A DNA stretch of 64,000 nt from Serinus canaria. Its lineage: Eukaryota; Chordata; Aves; Passeriformes; Fringillidae. The position numbers and the translations under genes are program-made. Every line of letters starts with the position of its first letter. Within the stretch, counting starts at the first letter, position 1. The notes under the pieces are model-generated. The model ran no database searches. It saw nothing but the letters and a program-made list of their open reading frames with translations, and had not been told where the DNA came from. Where the stretch lies: assembly GCF_022539315.1 (NCBI RefSeq), contig NC_066337.1:5855930-5919929 (forward strand), read 5' to 3'. Shown piece after piece: positions 34,116-43,990 of the stretch.

Positions 34116-36047
34116 TCACTTCCTCTGGGCGCCTGCGATGGCGGGTTTGTCCTCGCGGGTGATGGGGATGCTGCGCTCGGGGACGTCGCTCTGCCTGCGG
34201 GGAGCGCTGACGGTCAGCACCCCGTCCAGGGACAGCGAGGACGTGATGGTCAGCGGGTCCACATCGTCCGGGATCCGGTACTTCCTGCTGAACTCCCGGG
34301 CGATGAAGCCGTGCTCGTCCTGTGTTGGGAAGGAGGAAGGTTTGACAAGAGTCTCACGGGTATGTGTGTGCTTGGCAGGAAGGTTTTTGAATGGGGAATC
34401 TGAAGAAGGAATAGAGGTGGAAGCAAGTTTTGGTGTAGAAGGAGAGAATTGCTGAACACAACTTTGAAGGGTTAGAACCTGATAGCTGGGTCTAGGAAAG
34501 GTAACACACAGGGCAATGCACTGATTTTTTATGTGCCTTGATTGTTACAGTTAATTTTTAGCTCATTGGACACCTCCCTGCATTCCTGGCCTCTTCCCAG
34601 AAAGAGGAGAAGCCCAAAAATGCCCATTTCACAGATGGTTTTCCAGTTCAGCTCACAGTTCATGAAACATCAACAATAAACCTCCACCCTCTTGCTGCCC
34701 TGTCTGGGATCAGCTGGGAGGATTGCATGGAGCATCTTGATTAAAAAATAATGACAAATACTTGAGAAGAGCAGGGGTTGTTTTGCAGTCACCAGGGGCG
34801 AGGGAGTTCACCCAGAGGGGAGTGAAAGCAGGGGGTACCTGGCGCTCCTCGTGCTTCCCGTGGATCTCGATCATGTCCCCAAGCACCTTCACCTTCAGCT
34901 CCTCAGGGGAGAAATGCTTCACATCCAGGTTCACATAAAATTTGTCCTTATCCAGTCTCATCTGCAAAGACCAGGAGGTGATTTCAGAAAAGAGCAGGTG
35001 AGGGTTTCGGCTTAAAACACACTGCAGCAGGCCAAGGCTCCAGCTGGTCTCTCCACACACACACTGACCTTTATTTTGGGGTCTGATCTGAGTGGCTCTG
35101 TCCCTTGCTGGCCTTGTGCTAGTGCTCATCACTGCAGGACCTGAGATTCTCCACCTGAATTGGTTAAAACTGACTCTTGATTTAAAGCTGAGCTCTTTAT
35201 TATGGCTGCTTCACTGGGCAGCAGACCTAGGTCGCTAAATCAAGAGGGGCATTATGCAAGGATTAAAATAATACTTTCACTCCTTCTGCTTGGAATAGCT
35301 CCTCAAGCTCCTTGTGAAGAAGAGAGTTGACTTGCAGGGCAGGCAAAAGCCTCTTGGCTCAGCCCCTGCTCCGTGATCCTCTGGGTCCTGGATCTTATTA
35401 AAGCTCTGCTTTTCAGGGCAGGGATTGTTTAAAATTGGCCCCTTTTCCCTCAGCAGCCTTGGGCTCCTGTGCTGCTTGGCATGAGGTGCCCACTGCCCCT
35501 GTGCCCTTTGCTTTTCACATGGGAGTGGGGTTGAAAGTTTGGTGCAGCAGACTGGGAAATTAGGGGAATTAGAGAAATTAGGGAAAATAGGGAAATTATG
35601 CTTCCTGCTTTCCTCTGCCTGCTCCTACGGTGACCTGCCACGCACACTGAGCTCTGTCCCCATCACTATGGCCAGACTTGCTCCATCCCAAACCATGCAG
35701 AGGAGCAAGCACAGCACCTTTTCCCCCAGCCTTTTTCCTAAAATAAAACCACCTCGGAGCATCTTCCACGCTCCCAGCTCTCCTGGGCCTCCAGAGGCAG
35801 CAGGCCGTGCCCCCAGCAGCCACAAAGAGCCCCAAGAAGCAAAGATTACCTCTGAGAGTCCTGTCTCTAGCCAACTGGGCATCCGAAGGATGGGGGATCT
35901 CATCAGGAAGGGGCTGAAGCTGGGGGAAACAGGGAGCAGCTCCGACTCGGGCAGGTGCTCCCCGAAAATCTGGTCAAAGATACGGCTGGGTGCCAACCAA
36001 GAGAAGAAAGGTCTGCGGATCAGGGGGTTGTGGATGGTGATATCCAT
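34116..36047 (-). CDS. CRYAB: CRYAB, alpha-B crystallin (HSPB5), complete, 3 exons
   Basis: Small heat shock protein: an ATP-independent holdase chaperone of lens, muscle and heart that forms large oligomers. Exons on the minus strand: 36047-35850 (66 codons), 34961-34839 (41 codons), 34319-34116 (67 codons plus TGA). All junctions are phase 0 and the protein is 174 residues, the usual avian length. The N-terminal region starts [15 protein letters not shown]. The alpha-crystallin domain covers about residues 67-150, with the conserved SRKYRIP segment that holds the equivalent of human Arg120. The C-terminal IPI anchor motif (ERSIPITRE) is present and the tail ends QRK. Of the three mammalian phospho-serines, Ser45 and the Ser59 equivalent (Ser58) are kept, while position 19 is Ala. 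HSPB2 lies head to head about 2.2 kb away, as in mammals. Confidence 0.98.
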
Positions 36048-36107
36048 TGGAGAGCGCTGGAGGAGCCTGGCAAACAACTGTGCTGCAGTGCTGGGAGCGG
36101 GGAGAGC

Positions 36108-36113
36108 TTTATA
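36108..36113 (-). promoter_or_regulatory. CRYAB TATA box
   Basis: CTATAAAG on the minus strand lies about 60 bp upstream of the CRYAB ATG. It would place transcription start near 36080 and give a short 5' UTR of roughly 30 to 40 nt, as expected for a crystallin gene. An E-box-like CAGCTG lies just upstream near 36119. Confidence 0.75.
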
Positions 36114-38204
36114 GCCGTGCAGCTGGCCTGGCCTTCCACCCCCCCGAGGCCTCTTGAACAGTGGTGTCAGGGATTTTATTGTCCCACTCCTGGGCTGGGC
36201 CCTTCGGCGGTGCCCAGTCGCTGTCTGAGGGATTTGAGCACGCTGCTGAGGAGGAGGGGGAAGGGGAGAGGAGGAAGAGGAGCCCAATGGGGCAGCAAGA
36301 AGCCGGAGTGGCCGCTGCCCGCCCCGCTGCCCACGTGCTGTTTATCCACAGTCCTGGGCAGGCTTGGCCCGTGGTCCAGCTGCCCTGGATGCCAGCGGGA
36401 TCAATGCAGCTCCTATCTTTGGATGGGAGGAGCGGGACAAGGGGCCCTTGTTCCCAGGAGCTCAGCATCCCCCAGCAGGGCTGAGCCTGTCCCGGCAGCA
36501 AAGGGAGCCCCAAAGTCAGGGCGAGGGAAGGTGCCAGGAGGGCTGTGCTGGGGTCCTGGCACTGCAGCCCTGCTGCCCTCACGGTGGGTGTGAATAAAGG
36601 ATGGATCTCTCCACCAGCACCTCCTGTCTTTTGCTTGGTCTTTTTCCCACTGCAGAGCACATTTTTCTGGAGGGAAGAGCCCCATGCTGTGCCCCCAGAG
36701 AGAACCTGGGCATGGTCACGGCCTCCAGGGTGCTGCCCTGCACCCAGGGGTGCAGAACCTCTGCCCCTGCACTCCCCTGCTTTCCTGCAGCTCTCCCCCC
36801 AACAATTCCTGCATTTACTTTAATTCCTGCCTTGCCTGTGAGCCCAAATCACAGGAATGGGTTCAGCCTAGATTCTGTTGGAGGGCAGGATCTTCTCTGC
36901 CTGTGAGAGCTCGCAATTTAAACACAATTTCTGGCTCAGAGGCACTGCCAGCTCTGCAGCCCTTTGCCAAAGGCTCTGAGCCTCTTCCTCTCGCCTTGCC
37001 TGCAAGAATAGGGAGCAGGATTTGCTCTGTGCAGCACCCAGGCCATAAATACCCTCCCCAAGTCCCCATGACATCAGCAGCACTGCACCTGCTCTCCCAC
37101 ACTGCAGGGCTCAAGGAAATCTCTGGTTTCAGGGTGTGCAGAGCTCAGCTGGGCACTCCTCCCCTGCTGCAGCACCAGCAGCCCACCAGCCCTGCTCAGA
37201 AAAGCTGGATTTAGGCCAGGTTCAGAGCCTGGCTTAACTGGTGAGGGCTGGCACCAGCATTTCTCCATGGCCTTGTGCCAAACCCTGGCCAAGGGAAGAG
37301 CCTGGGCAGCCAGCAGGGTTCAGGATGGGGAGGTGACAGTAGTGGGACCTGGATCCCTGCTGCCCTCCTGCAGCCCCTCCCCACGAAAGGAACAGGAGAC
37401 GAGCTCAGCTCCTGGGACAATCAGGCTCCTCAGGCAGGGAACAGGAGGGGTTTGAGCCCCCAGCTCCCAGTGGGCACTGGGGGTGGGCAGTGGCTTCACT
37501 GCACCAGCTGAGCAATCTCACCCAGCTTCTGGAAAGAGTCGCTGCCTTTGGCCCACGTTTGCTTTCACACTTTGTGGCTCCCCACTCCCTCAGAGCCCTG
37601 AGAAGTGAGGAGGACCTCCAGAAGATGAGGAACTCATTCCAGAAGATGAAGAACTCATTGCCCCTGCCCTGCAGTTGTGGCTGGCACTAGCAAAGACCAT
37701 CACTCTCCCAAGGAGTGCCATCCAACCATGTGGCTGCCAGAGAGAAGCAGATTCCTTTTGGGTCTGATGGAGGCTTTGGAGAGCAGCACAGGGCTGGCAG
37801 CTCCCTGACCTTACAGACCACCCCATGTGTCTCAGCCACCCACGGGGGCTCAGGGCCACCAGTTCCAGTTCAGGGACTCCCTGAGCTGCTCCAAGGAGCC
37901 TCTCACTGGCCCTTGCTTTGGAGCAGCAGAGCCTGGGATATGTCTGCTCCCCTCAGCCCCTGAGTCCAGGCTGGGCTGGGCTGCCCATCCACCCCCTGCT
38001 CCAGGAGGGACCCTCAGAGGGTCCCCGAGGTGTCCCCGAGGTGTCCCCTGCCCTCCCTGCTGGAATGCAGCGAGAAGCTGCCCTGGCCTGGCGTCCTGGG
38101 GCCTGTGTGGGGCTATTTTGGTCCATCTTTTTTATCACTCACTCCTCCCTTTGGAATCCACCCAGCTGGAGCCTTGCAGCCTGCAGCCCTCACTCGGAGA
38201 GGCA
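36114..38204. other. CRYAB-HSPB2 head-to-head intergenic region
   Basis: About 2 kb between the divergent small heat shock genes. In mammals the equivalent shorter interval carries muscle and lens enhancers. Here I see a short TTCCAGAA at 37637-37644 that resembles two heat shock element half-sites, and a CTATTTTGG-like word near 38112 recalling SRF/MEF2 sites. I find no exon. The open frames in this interval have no recognisable homology. Regulatory content is inferred from gene arrangement. Confidence 0.45.
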
Positions 38205-38292
38205 GCGAGGGCTGGGAAGGCAGGAAGGAAAGAAGGAAGGAAGGAAAGAAGGAAGGGAAGAGGGAAGGGAAGAGGGAAGGAAAGAGATAAGG
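38205..38292 (+). repeat. GGAA/GGGAAGA purine tract immediately upstream of HSPB2
   Basis: Nearly pure A/G sequence of GGAAGGAA, GAAAGAAGG and GGGAAGAG units that ends with AGATAAGG about 20 bp before the HSPB2 start codon. It must lie in the core promoter or 5' UTR. Such homopurine tracts can bind ETS/GAGA-type factors or form triplex DNA; either role here is inference. Confidence 0.75.
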
Positions 38293-38311
38293 GGTCTGTC
38301 CTGGAGACGCC

Positions 38312-39906
38312 ATGGCCGCCCGCACCGTGCCCCACGCCTACCCCATGAGCTCTGAGTACGAGTTTGCCAACCCCAGCAAGATCTACGACCAGAACTTTGG
38401 AGAAGGTAAGGAAGGGAGTGGGATCCCCCCCTCTCATGGCACCTTTCTCCCCTCTGCTGCTGCAGGGCTGGTGGAATTCCTTCTGGGGAGCTTGAGCTCA
38501 GAGGGGGAAGCTGGAGATGAGGAATTTTGAGTGGAGGAATCTGGATCAGATCAGGGGGGAACAGCCCGGGAATAGCCAGGGAAAAAACAGGGAATAGCCA
38601 GGGAAAAAACAGGGAATAACCAGGGGAAAAAACAAGGAATAACCAGGGAATAGCCAGGGGAAAAATGGAATGACCAGGGAATATCCAGGGAATAGCCAGG
38701 GAAAAAACCCAGGGAATAGCCAGGGAATAGCCAGGGAATATCCAGGGAATAGCCAGGGAATGACCAGGGAGAAAACCTGGGGAATGTCCAGGGAATAGCC
38801 AGGGTCTCTCTCTTCATGTCCACTTCCCCATCCATGCCCAGTGCTGCCCGTCCCTCCCTCCTGATGCCAGCCATGCTCTGGCATTCATGCACATGCTGTG
38901 AAAACATGGAGCAGAAGCGCTCAGGGGAGGGGGGGGGGAAGCTTTTCCAGCCGGGGGGGATGTGGAGAAAAGCTGAGCTGGGGTGTTCAGCACAAAGCTG
39001 GGCAGTGGCTGGCCAGGGGGAAGGAATGTGGGCAGCAGCAGAACCATTCAGCACCAGCACAACAGCGTGAAAAGGCAAAAAGCTCCAAGGAAAGCCCTGT
39101 GGACAATGGCGCACAAAAGGCCTTTAGTTCTTCACCGTCAGCAGTTTCGGTGCCCATCCCTGGCTGTGGGCTCTGCTCTGCACTGCTCCCAGGGCACCGC
39201 CAGGCCCTCCCCGTGCACCCAACATGTAAAGCTGGATGCCAGCCCCGGGCTGGCTGGCAGCTCTGGGCAGCCCGGTGGCACGCAGCAGCTGGCAGGGATG
39301 TGGCTCTGGGTGGGTTTTAGGGGCACAAAGGTGGGAACTGCGGCAGGCTCCACCCCTGCTGCGGGGATGGGGCAGAGCCCAAGGTGTTGCCCAGGTCCCA
39401 AACCGCTCCTGCCTGCTGCTACGGCCCCGCACTCCTCACGGGCTCTCTCTGCAGGTGTGTCCCCGTCGGAGATTTTGGCCCCTGCCCTGTACCACGGCTA
39501 CTACATCCGGCCCCGCATCAACAAGCAGCTGGAGAGGGGCACCTCGGAGATCTGCCTGAACCAGCACAAGTTCCAGGTGTTCCTGGACGTCTGCCAGTTC
39601 CTGCCCGACGAGCTCAGCGTGCGCACCGTGGACAACCTGCTGGAGGTGGCGGGGCAGCACCCGCAGAAGGCTGACCGCCACGGCTTCGTCTCCAGGGAGT
39701 TCACCAGGACCTACATCCTGCCCCTGGACGTGGACCCGCTGCTGGTCAGGGCCACCCTGTCCCACGATGGCATCCTGAGCATCGTGGCTCCCCGCACGGG
39801 CAAGGAGGTGAAGGCCAGAGTGAACGAGGTGGAGATAACCCAGCAGGAGCAGCCCGTGGGGAAGGAGGAATGGGCTGAGGAAGGAAAAGAGAAGGAAAAG
39901 TCCTAA
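38312..39906 (+). CDS. HSPB2: HSPB2, small heat shock protein beta-2 (MKBP), complete, 2 exons
   Basis: Muscle small heat shock protein, known in mammals as the binder of myotonic dystrophy protein kinase and partner of HSPB3. Exons: 38312-38405 (31 codons plus one base, donor GTAAGG) and 39455-39906 (acceptor CTGCAG, ends TAA). The product is 181 residues (human 182). The N-terminus MAARTVPHAYP and the motif EYEFANPSKIYDQNFGE match the family. The alpha-crystallin domain runs from about residue 69 to 145, with DRHGFVSREF at 105-114 and LSHDGILSI at 133-141. There is no IPI motif in the Glu/Lys-rich tail, as expected for HSPB2. The gene has the classical one-intron form. A long purine-rich tract sits directly upstream of the start codon. 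Confidence 0.97.
38560..38808. repeat. CAGGGAATAGC minisatellite in HSPB2 intron 1
   Basis: Irregular units of 'cagggaatagccagggaa' with or without an AAAAA insert and with AATGACC or AATATCC variants. It spans about 250 bp within the only intron of HSPB2. Confidence 0.85.
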
Positions 39907-40308
39907 AGGCCGCAGAGCTGGGAAGGTGGGGGGGACAGGGATGGGGAATCCGCAGCGCCAGAGCCCTGTTTGTCACCATCAGTGTTCAGCAGGGCCCTGA
40001 GGCAGCCACACTTCTGCTTCTCGAGGCTGGTGGCTGGGAACAAAAGGGACTTGGAACTGGAAAAAAGAGTGGGGCTGAAGTGTGAGTGTGAGTGACTGCA
40101 ATGCAAGTTTTCTAGGGGTCAGGTGAGCATGCAGGGAGCTCACTCCTCCCTTACCTGTGAGGCTGTGTCCCAATGGACCGAGCTCCAGCCCAGAAGGGCA
40201 CTGGGAAGAAAGCAAAGGGGATCCCAGTGCTTCTGAGCTGGGGGCTGAGATTCCTGCAAGGGGGGTGTTGATCTGTGAAAGTGCCTGCAGCAATCAGGAG
40301 GAGAGAGG

Positions 40309-40314
40309 AATAAA
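40309..40314 (+). terminator. HSPB2 poly(A) signal
   Basis: AATAAA about 400 bp after the HSPB2 stop, followed by T/G-rich sequence (ctgcctctgctcttctcttgtttgcc region). A second AATAAA at 41420-41425 could serve as a distal site. Confidence 0.55.
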
Positions 40315-43300
40315 TCTGCCTCTGCTCTTCTCTTGTTTGCCTTGGACTCGTGTTGCCCCTGTGCAGCAGGAGGGGTGGACAGTGCCCAGCTGGGGCTGGC
40401 TCACCTGTGCGGCTGGCACCAGTGGGGACATGGAGGGACTGTGGCCACCTCTGTGCCTCACCCCCCTGGCCCAGCTGCTGCTTTGGGGAGCCCAGAGTGA
40501 AGTGACCTCGAGGACAAAAAGGTGAGGAGGAGTGACGAACCCTCAGAAGGTCCCTGAGCACCCCCAGAGCTGCAGCTGGCATGAGCCCAGTTAATGGGGC
40601 ACGAGCAAATGCCCAGCACAGCCTGTGCCAGCTCAGCCCTTCAGCCACAGGACATCCTTCCCACCCAGCCCTCTGGGGGGGGACTGAACCCAAAATACTG
40701 AAGGGAGAGGCTCTGCCCAGCCCCCAGCTGCCTGGCTGGTGGCCCAGCCCTGTCTGTGAAGGCAGGGAGGGGCTGCCTTTGGCCCTTCTGAGACACTGAG
40801 AGCAATGTCCCCCTGATGGGGACAGGGATCGTGTGTGCTGCTGCTGGCAGCTGCTGCCCCGGCAGCCCCAGCGCTCAGCAGGTGACAGTTGCCACCCTTG
40901 TGTCGTCAGGGCCAAGCCAGGCACACAAAATGCTGTGTCAGTGGCTAAATTTGGGGGTGCCTGGCATGCCTGGGTGCAGCTCTCCCAGCAGAGAGCAGGG
41001 GAGGCTCCAAAATCCTGGGGGATGGGACTTGTCCCTCTCCCTGTGACTCTGCCCACCCCACCCTGGGCCAGCAATGCCCGGGGCAGGGATGCCCGGGGCA
41101 GGAATGCCTGGGGCAGGAATTCCTGGGGCAGGAATGCCCCCTCAGGCCCTGCCCAGCACATCCCTTGGGACTGGAGCATGGATTTCAGGCTGATTTTTGT
41201 CCCCTGCCAGGCCCAGTGGGACCCAGAGCAGGGCACTGCCCAGCTATTTTCAGCTCTCTTCTGCTGCCCAGGGCACTGCCAGCCCTGGGATCAGTCAGGT
41301 GAGGAGCAGCCCTGCCTGCCAGGCTCAGGGGCACAGCAAGGGCACTGAGTGCAGAGCAGGTGCCCTCAGTGCCCGACCTCCTGCCCTGACCCCTGCAGCA
41401 GAGCCAGATAAACTCTCAAAATAAAAAATCACCTTTCCAACAGGCATTGTCCAAGTCATTAATAATAATTGCAGGCAGAATTCTGGGCTAGGGGCTTTGA
41501 GTCACACCCAGCCAAACCCCAGATGTCAGGAGGGCTGAGCTCCTGAGCCCTGTGGTGGGGGCAGAGCCCTGGGGGTGTGTGTGGGCTCAGGCATGGCCAT
41601 CATTTCCTCACTCCCCCTCCCCAAATGCTTCCTCAGACCCACAGGCACACTCTGGCAGCAGCTCTAAGAGGTTTCTCTTTGTCCCTGCTCTGGCAAGAAG
41701 TGCTGCTGGTCCCTCTCCTTCCCTGGCTGGGGATGGGGCACGGCCAGCAGGTGATGGGCAAGGAGGGCACACACCCAGCCTGGCACACGTGGCACAGCCT
41801 GGACCATCAGGTGCCATCTGTGCCTGCCCAGCAGCTCCAGGGGCTGACACCAGCTCTGGGGAGAGGGCTCTGACACAGCAGGAGTGCCCAAAGCAGCCCG
41901 GAGCTCTGTCCCCTGCCTTTCTGACAGTGCCAGCTCTGGGAGCTGTCCCGGAGCCTGCAGGACCTGGATGCCATAAAATGCCCAGAATCAGCAGTGCCCA
42001 CCGACTCCGTGCCCTGCCCAGCTCCTCCCGGCCCCGCTTTTGCTGTCCCCTGCTCATTCCCCCCTCGGGGCACTTGTGCCGGTGTCACAGCCGTGTCACC
42101 GTGCAGGACAGGGGCTGGCAGTGCCCGGGGCTGTCCCCGCTGTCCCCGCAGACACGGCCGGACAGGGAATGCGGGGTGGCAGCCAAGAGCTGCCGGCCCC
42201 GCCAGTGTTTGTGGTGCTTTTCTGTTTCTCTGCTGGAGCTCAAAGCGGCAGCTCAGTGTTTGTGAGAGACACCGATGGGAACAGGCTCCCAGCCGGTTTT
42301 TTTTGCTCCTTCCCCACAAAGCAACAAAGGCCGAGTTATCCCAGGAATCACAACAGACGCTGGCTCATTAAAACAACAGTGTCTGTGGCAAGGCCAGAGA
42401 CACAGAGTCTGCATTTCCCAGGCAGGGACCGGCTCCTGGGGACACCTGGGCTCTGCAGAGCACGGGCCAGCCCTGAATCCCAGCTGGCTCACGGATCCAA
42501 TCCCAAATTCCGTGGTGTTTCTCCAGCCTCAAGCTGAGGAGCACTGTCAGAGCAAGGCAGGTCACAGTGCTGCTCACCCAGAGTCAGCTGAGACCCTTCC
42601 AAAGCAGAATCCTTCTCCTTCTGCCACTGCTGGCTTTGCTGTGCCCTTGGCCAGGGGGTGGCTGGGGCTCTGAGCCTGGCTGAGAGCCTGGCTGCACCTG
42701 AGCAGGAGGCAGGGCCAGCTCCTGTCACAGAAAGGTGAATTAATGCTCACCCGTGTTGGACACCCCTGCAGGGATCAGACCTGCCCAGAACTGGGGCTGG
42801 TTGCTGGGTCACAGTTACTGCTCAAGAACGACATTCAAATGGTATCATCCAGGAGGATCTGTTCTCTTGGACCTGCCTGAGACGAGGTCCCAGCAATGAC
42901 CCAGCCCTTGGGTGCAGCAGTGACCAGGGCTCTGCTCACTCAGGCTGGCCGGTCTGAGGGGCTCCCAGCAGGGCACAGAGGGGAAATGCAGGTGAAATGT
43001 TCCTGTCTGCCCCTCTGGGGCTGAGCCTGAGCGCTGCTCTGCAGCTCCTTAAGGCTCTGGGGGCTCTCTGGGACCCTGCCACTCTCCGAGGCACAGAACT
43101 GAACTCTTTTATCCAGGTAGCTTGAAAGAAAGTGGATTTCCACTGTCCCTGAGGCCGTGGGGCAGCAGCAGCAGACCTCACTGAGAGATAACTCCAGGAA
43201 ATCCTGGAGTCCTCGCACCCAGAGGAAAACTGTGCAATGGTGATGGCACAAAAACTGGTTCCCAGGCGATGCCACACATGGCACAGTTTTGCTCGGGGTG

Positions 43301-43689
43301 CGAGGACGGGCAGCAGGAGCAGCCCCGAGCTCCCACCCTGGGGCTTCTCCTTTTGTCTGAAGTCCCTCCTCCGTCCCCTTCTGTGGGGACAGAGGGACAG
43401 CGGGACAGCGGAGGGACGGCAAAAACAGCCACCTTCAGAGGAGAGGAGATGCAACGCAGTGTCATCTTCGCCTGGTTAACACCGCAAAACTGTTCTGGAA
43501 CGGCTGGAGTTGGGTGTTAACGATGGAATTATTGTAAAAGTCTCCAGCAAGGGTCTCAACTCCCACAAGGATCCTGATAATCCCCGGGGAATAGCACTTC
43601 CCGAGCCTGTGGACTGGGATAAACTTATTAATTAAATAAATAAAGAAACTTAATAAACGGCAGTTGAGGGCTTGGCTGAGTCTGGTGGC
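40315..43689. other. HSPB2 to C11orf52 intergenic region
   Basis: No exon with recognisable homology. It holds a second AATAAA at 41420, the 15-bp repeat at 41073 and an AT-rich patch at 43620-43660. Open frames of up to 361 codons (minus strand, 41236-40151) are in GC-rich DNA and lack any domain or conserved splice pattern. Confidence 0.45.
41073..41138. repeat. 15-bp tandem repeat
   Basis: Four to five units of 'ggggcaggaatgcc' type in the HSPB2 to C11orf52 interval. Confidence 0.75.
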
Positions 43690-43990
43690 TCATCCTGGGA
43701 GGGACAAAGCCGAGTTTGTGCCGCAGGGGTTGCTCAGCCCGGGACGCGGCCAGCGCTGCCCGTCCCGCCGGGAGCGGGACACAGCTCCGGTAGATGGCAC
43801 ACGGGGCCAGCGCTCCGAAACCCGACACTGGGGACACTCCCCGAGAGCCAGGGGCCGAGCAGGAACCAGGAAATACGAGCTCAGCCTGCCCGGGGAGCGC
43901 TCGGGCTCGGCGGGGAACGAGGGAGCGCCATGGGCAACCTGTGCGGCTGCGGCCGGCGCTGGTGAGTGCTGGGCGGGCACCGCGGGCACC
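43690..43990 (+). promoter_or_regulatory. CpG-rich promoter and exon 1 of C11orf52
   Basis: GC- and CpG-dense sequence from about 43690 surrounds the 32-nt coding part of exon 1. It is preceded by an AT-rich island (43620-43660) containing several AATAAA words. No TATA box at a suitable distance was seen. Confidence 0.45.

Noticed and set aside
40151..41236. 361-codon minus-strand ORF downstream of HSPB2
   Set aside because: GC-rich noncoding DNA with few stops; no domain, and the frame is antisense to the HSPB2 3' flank.
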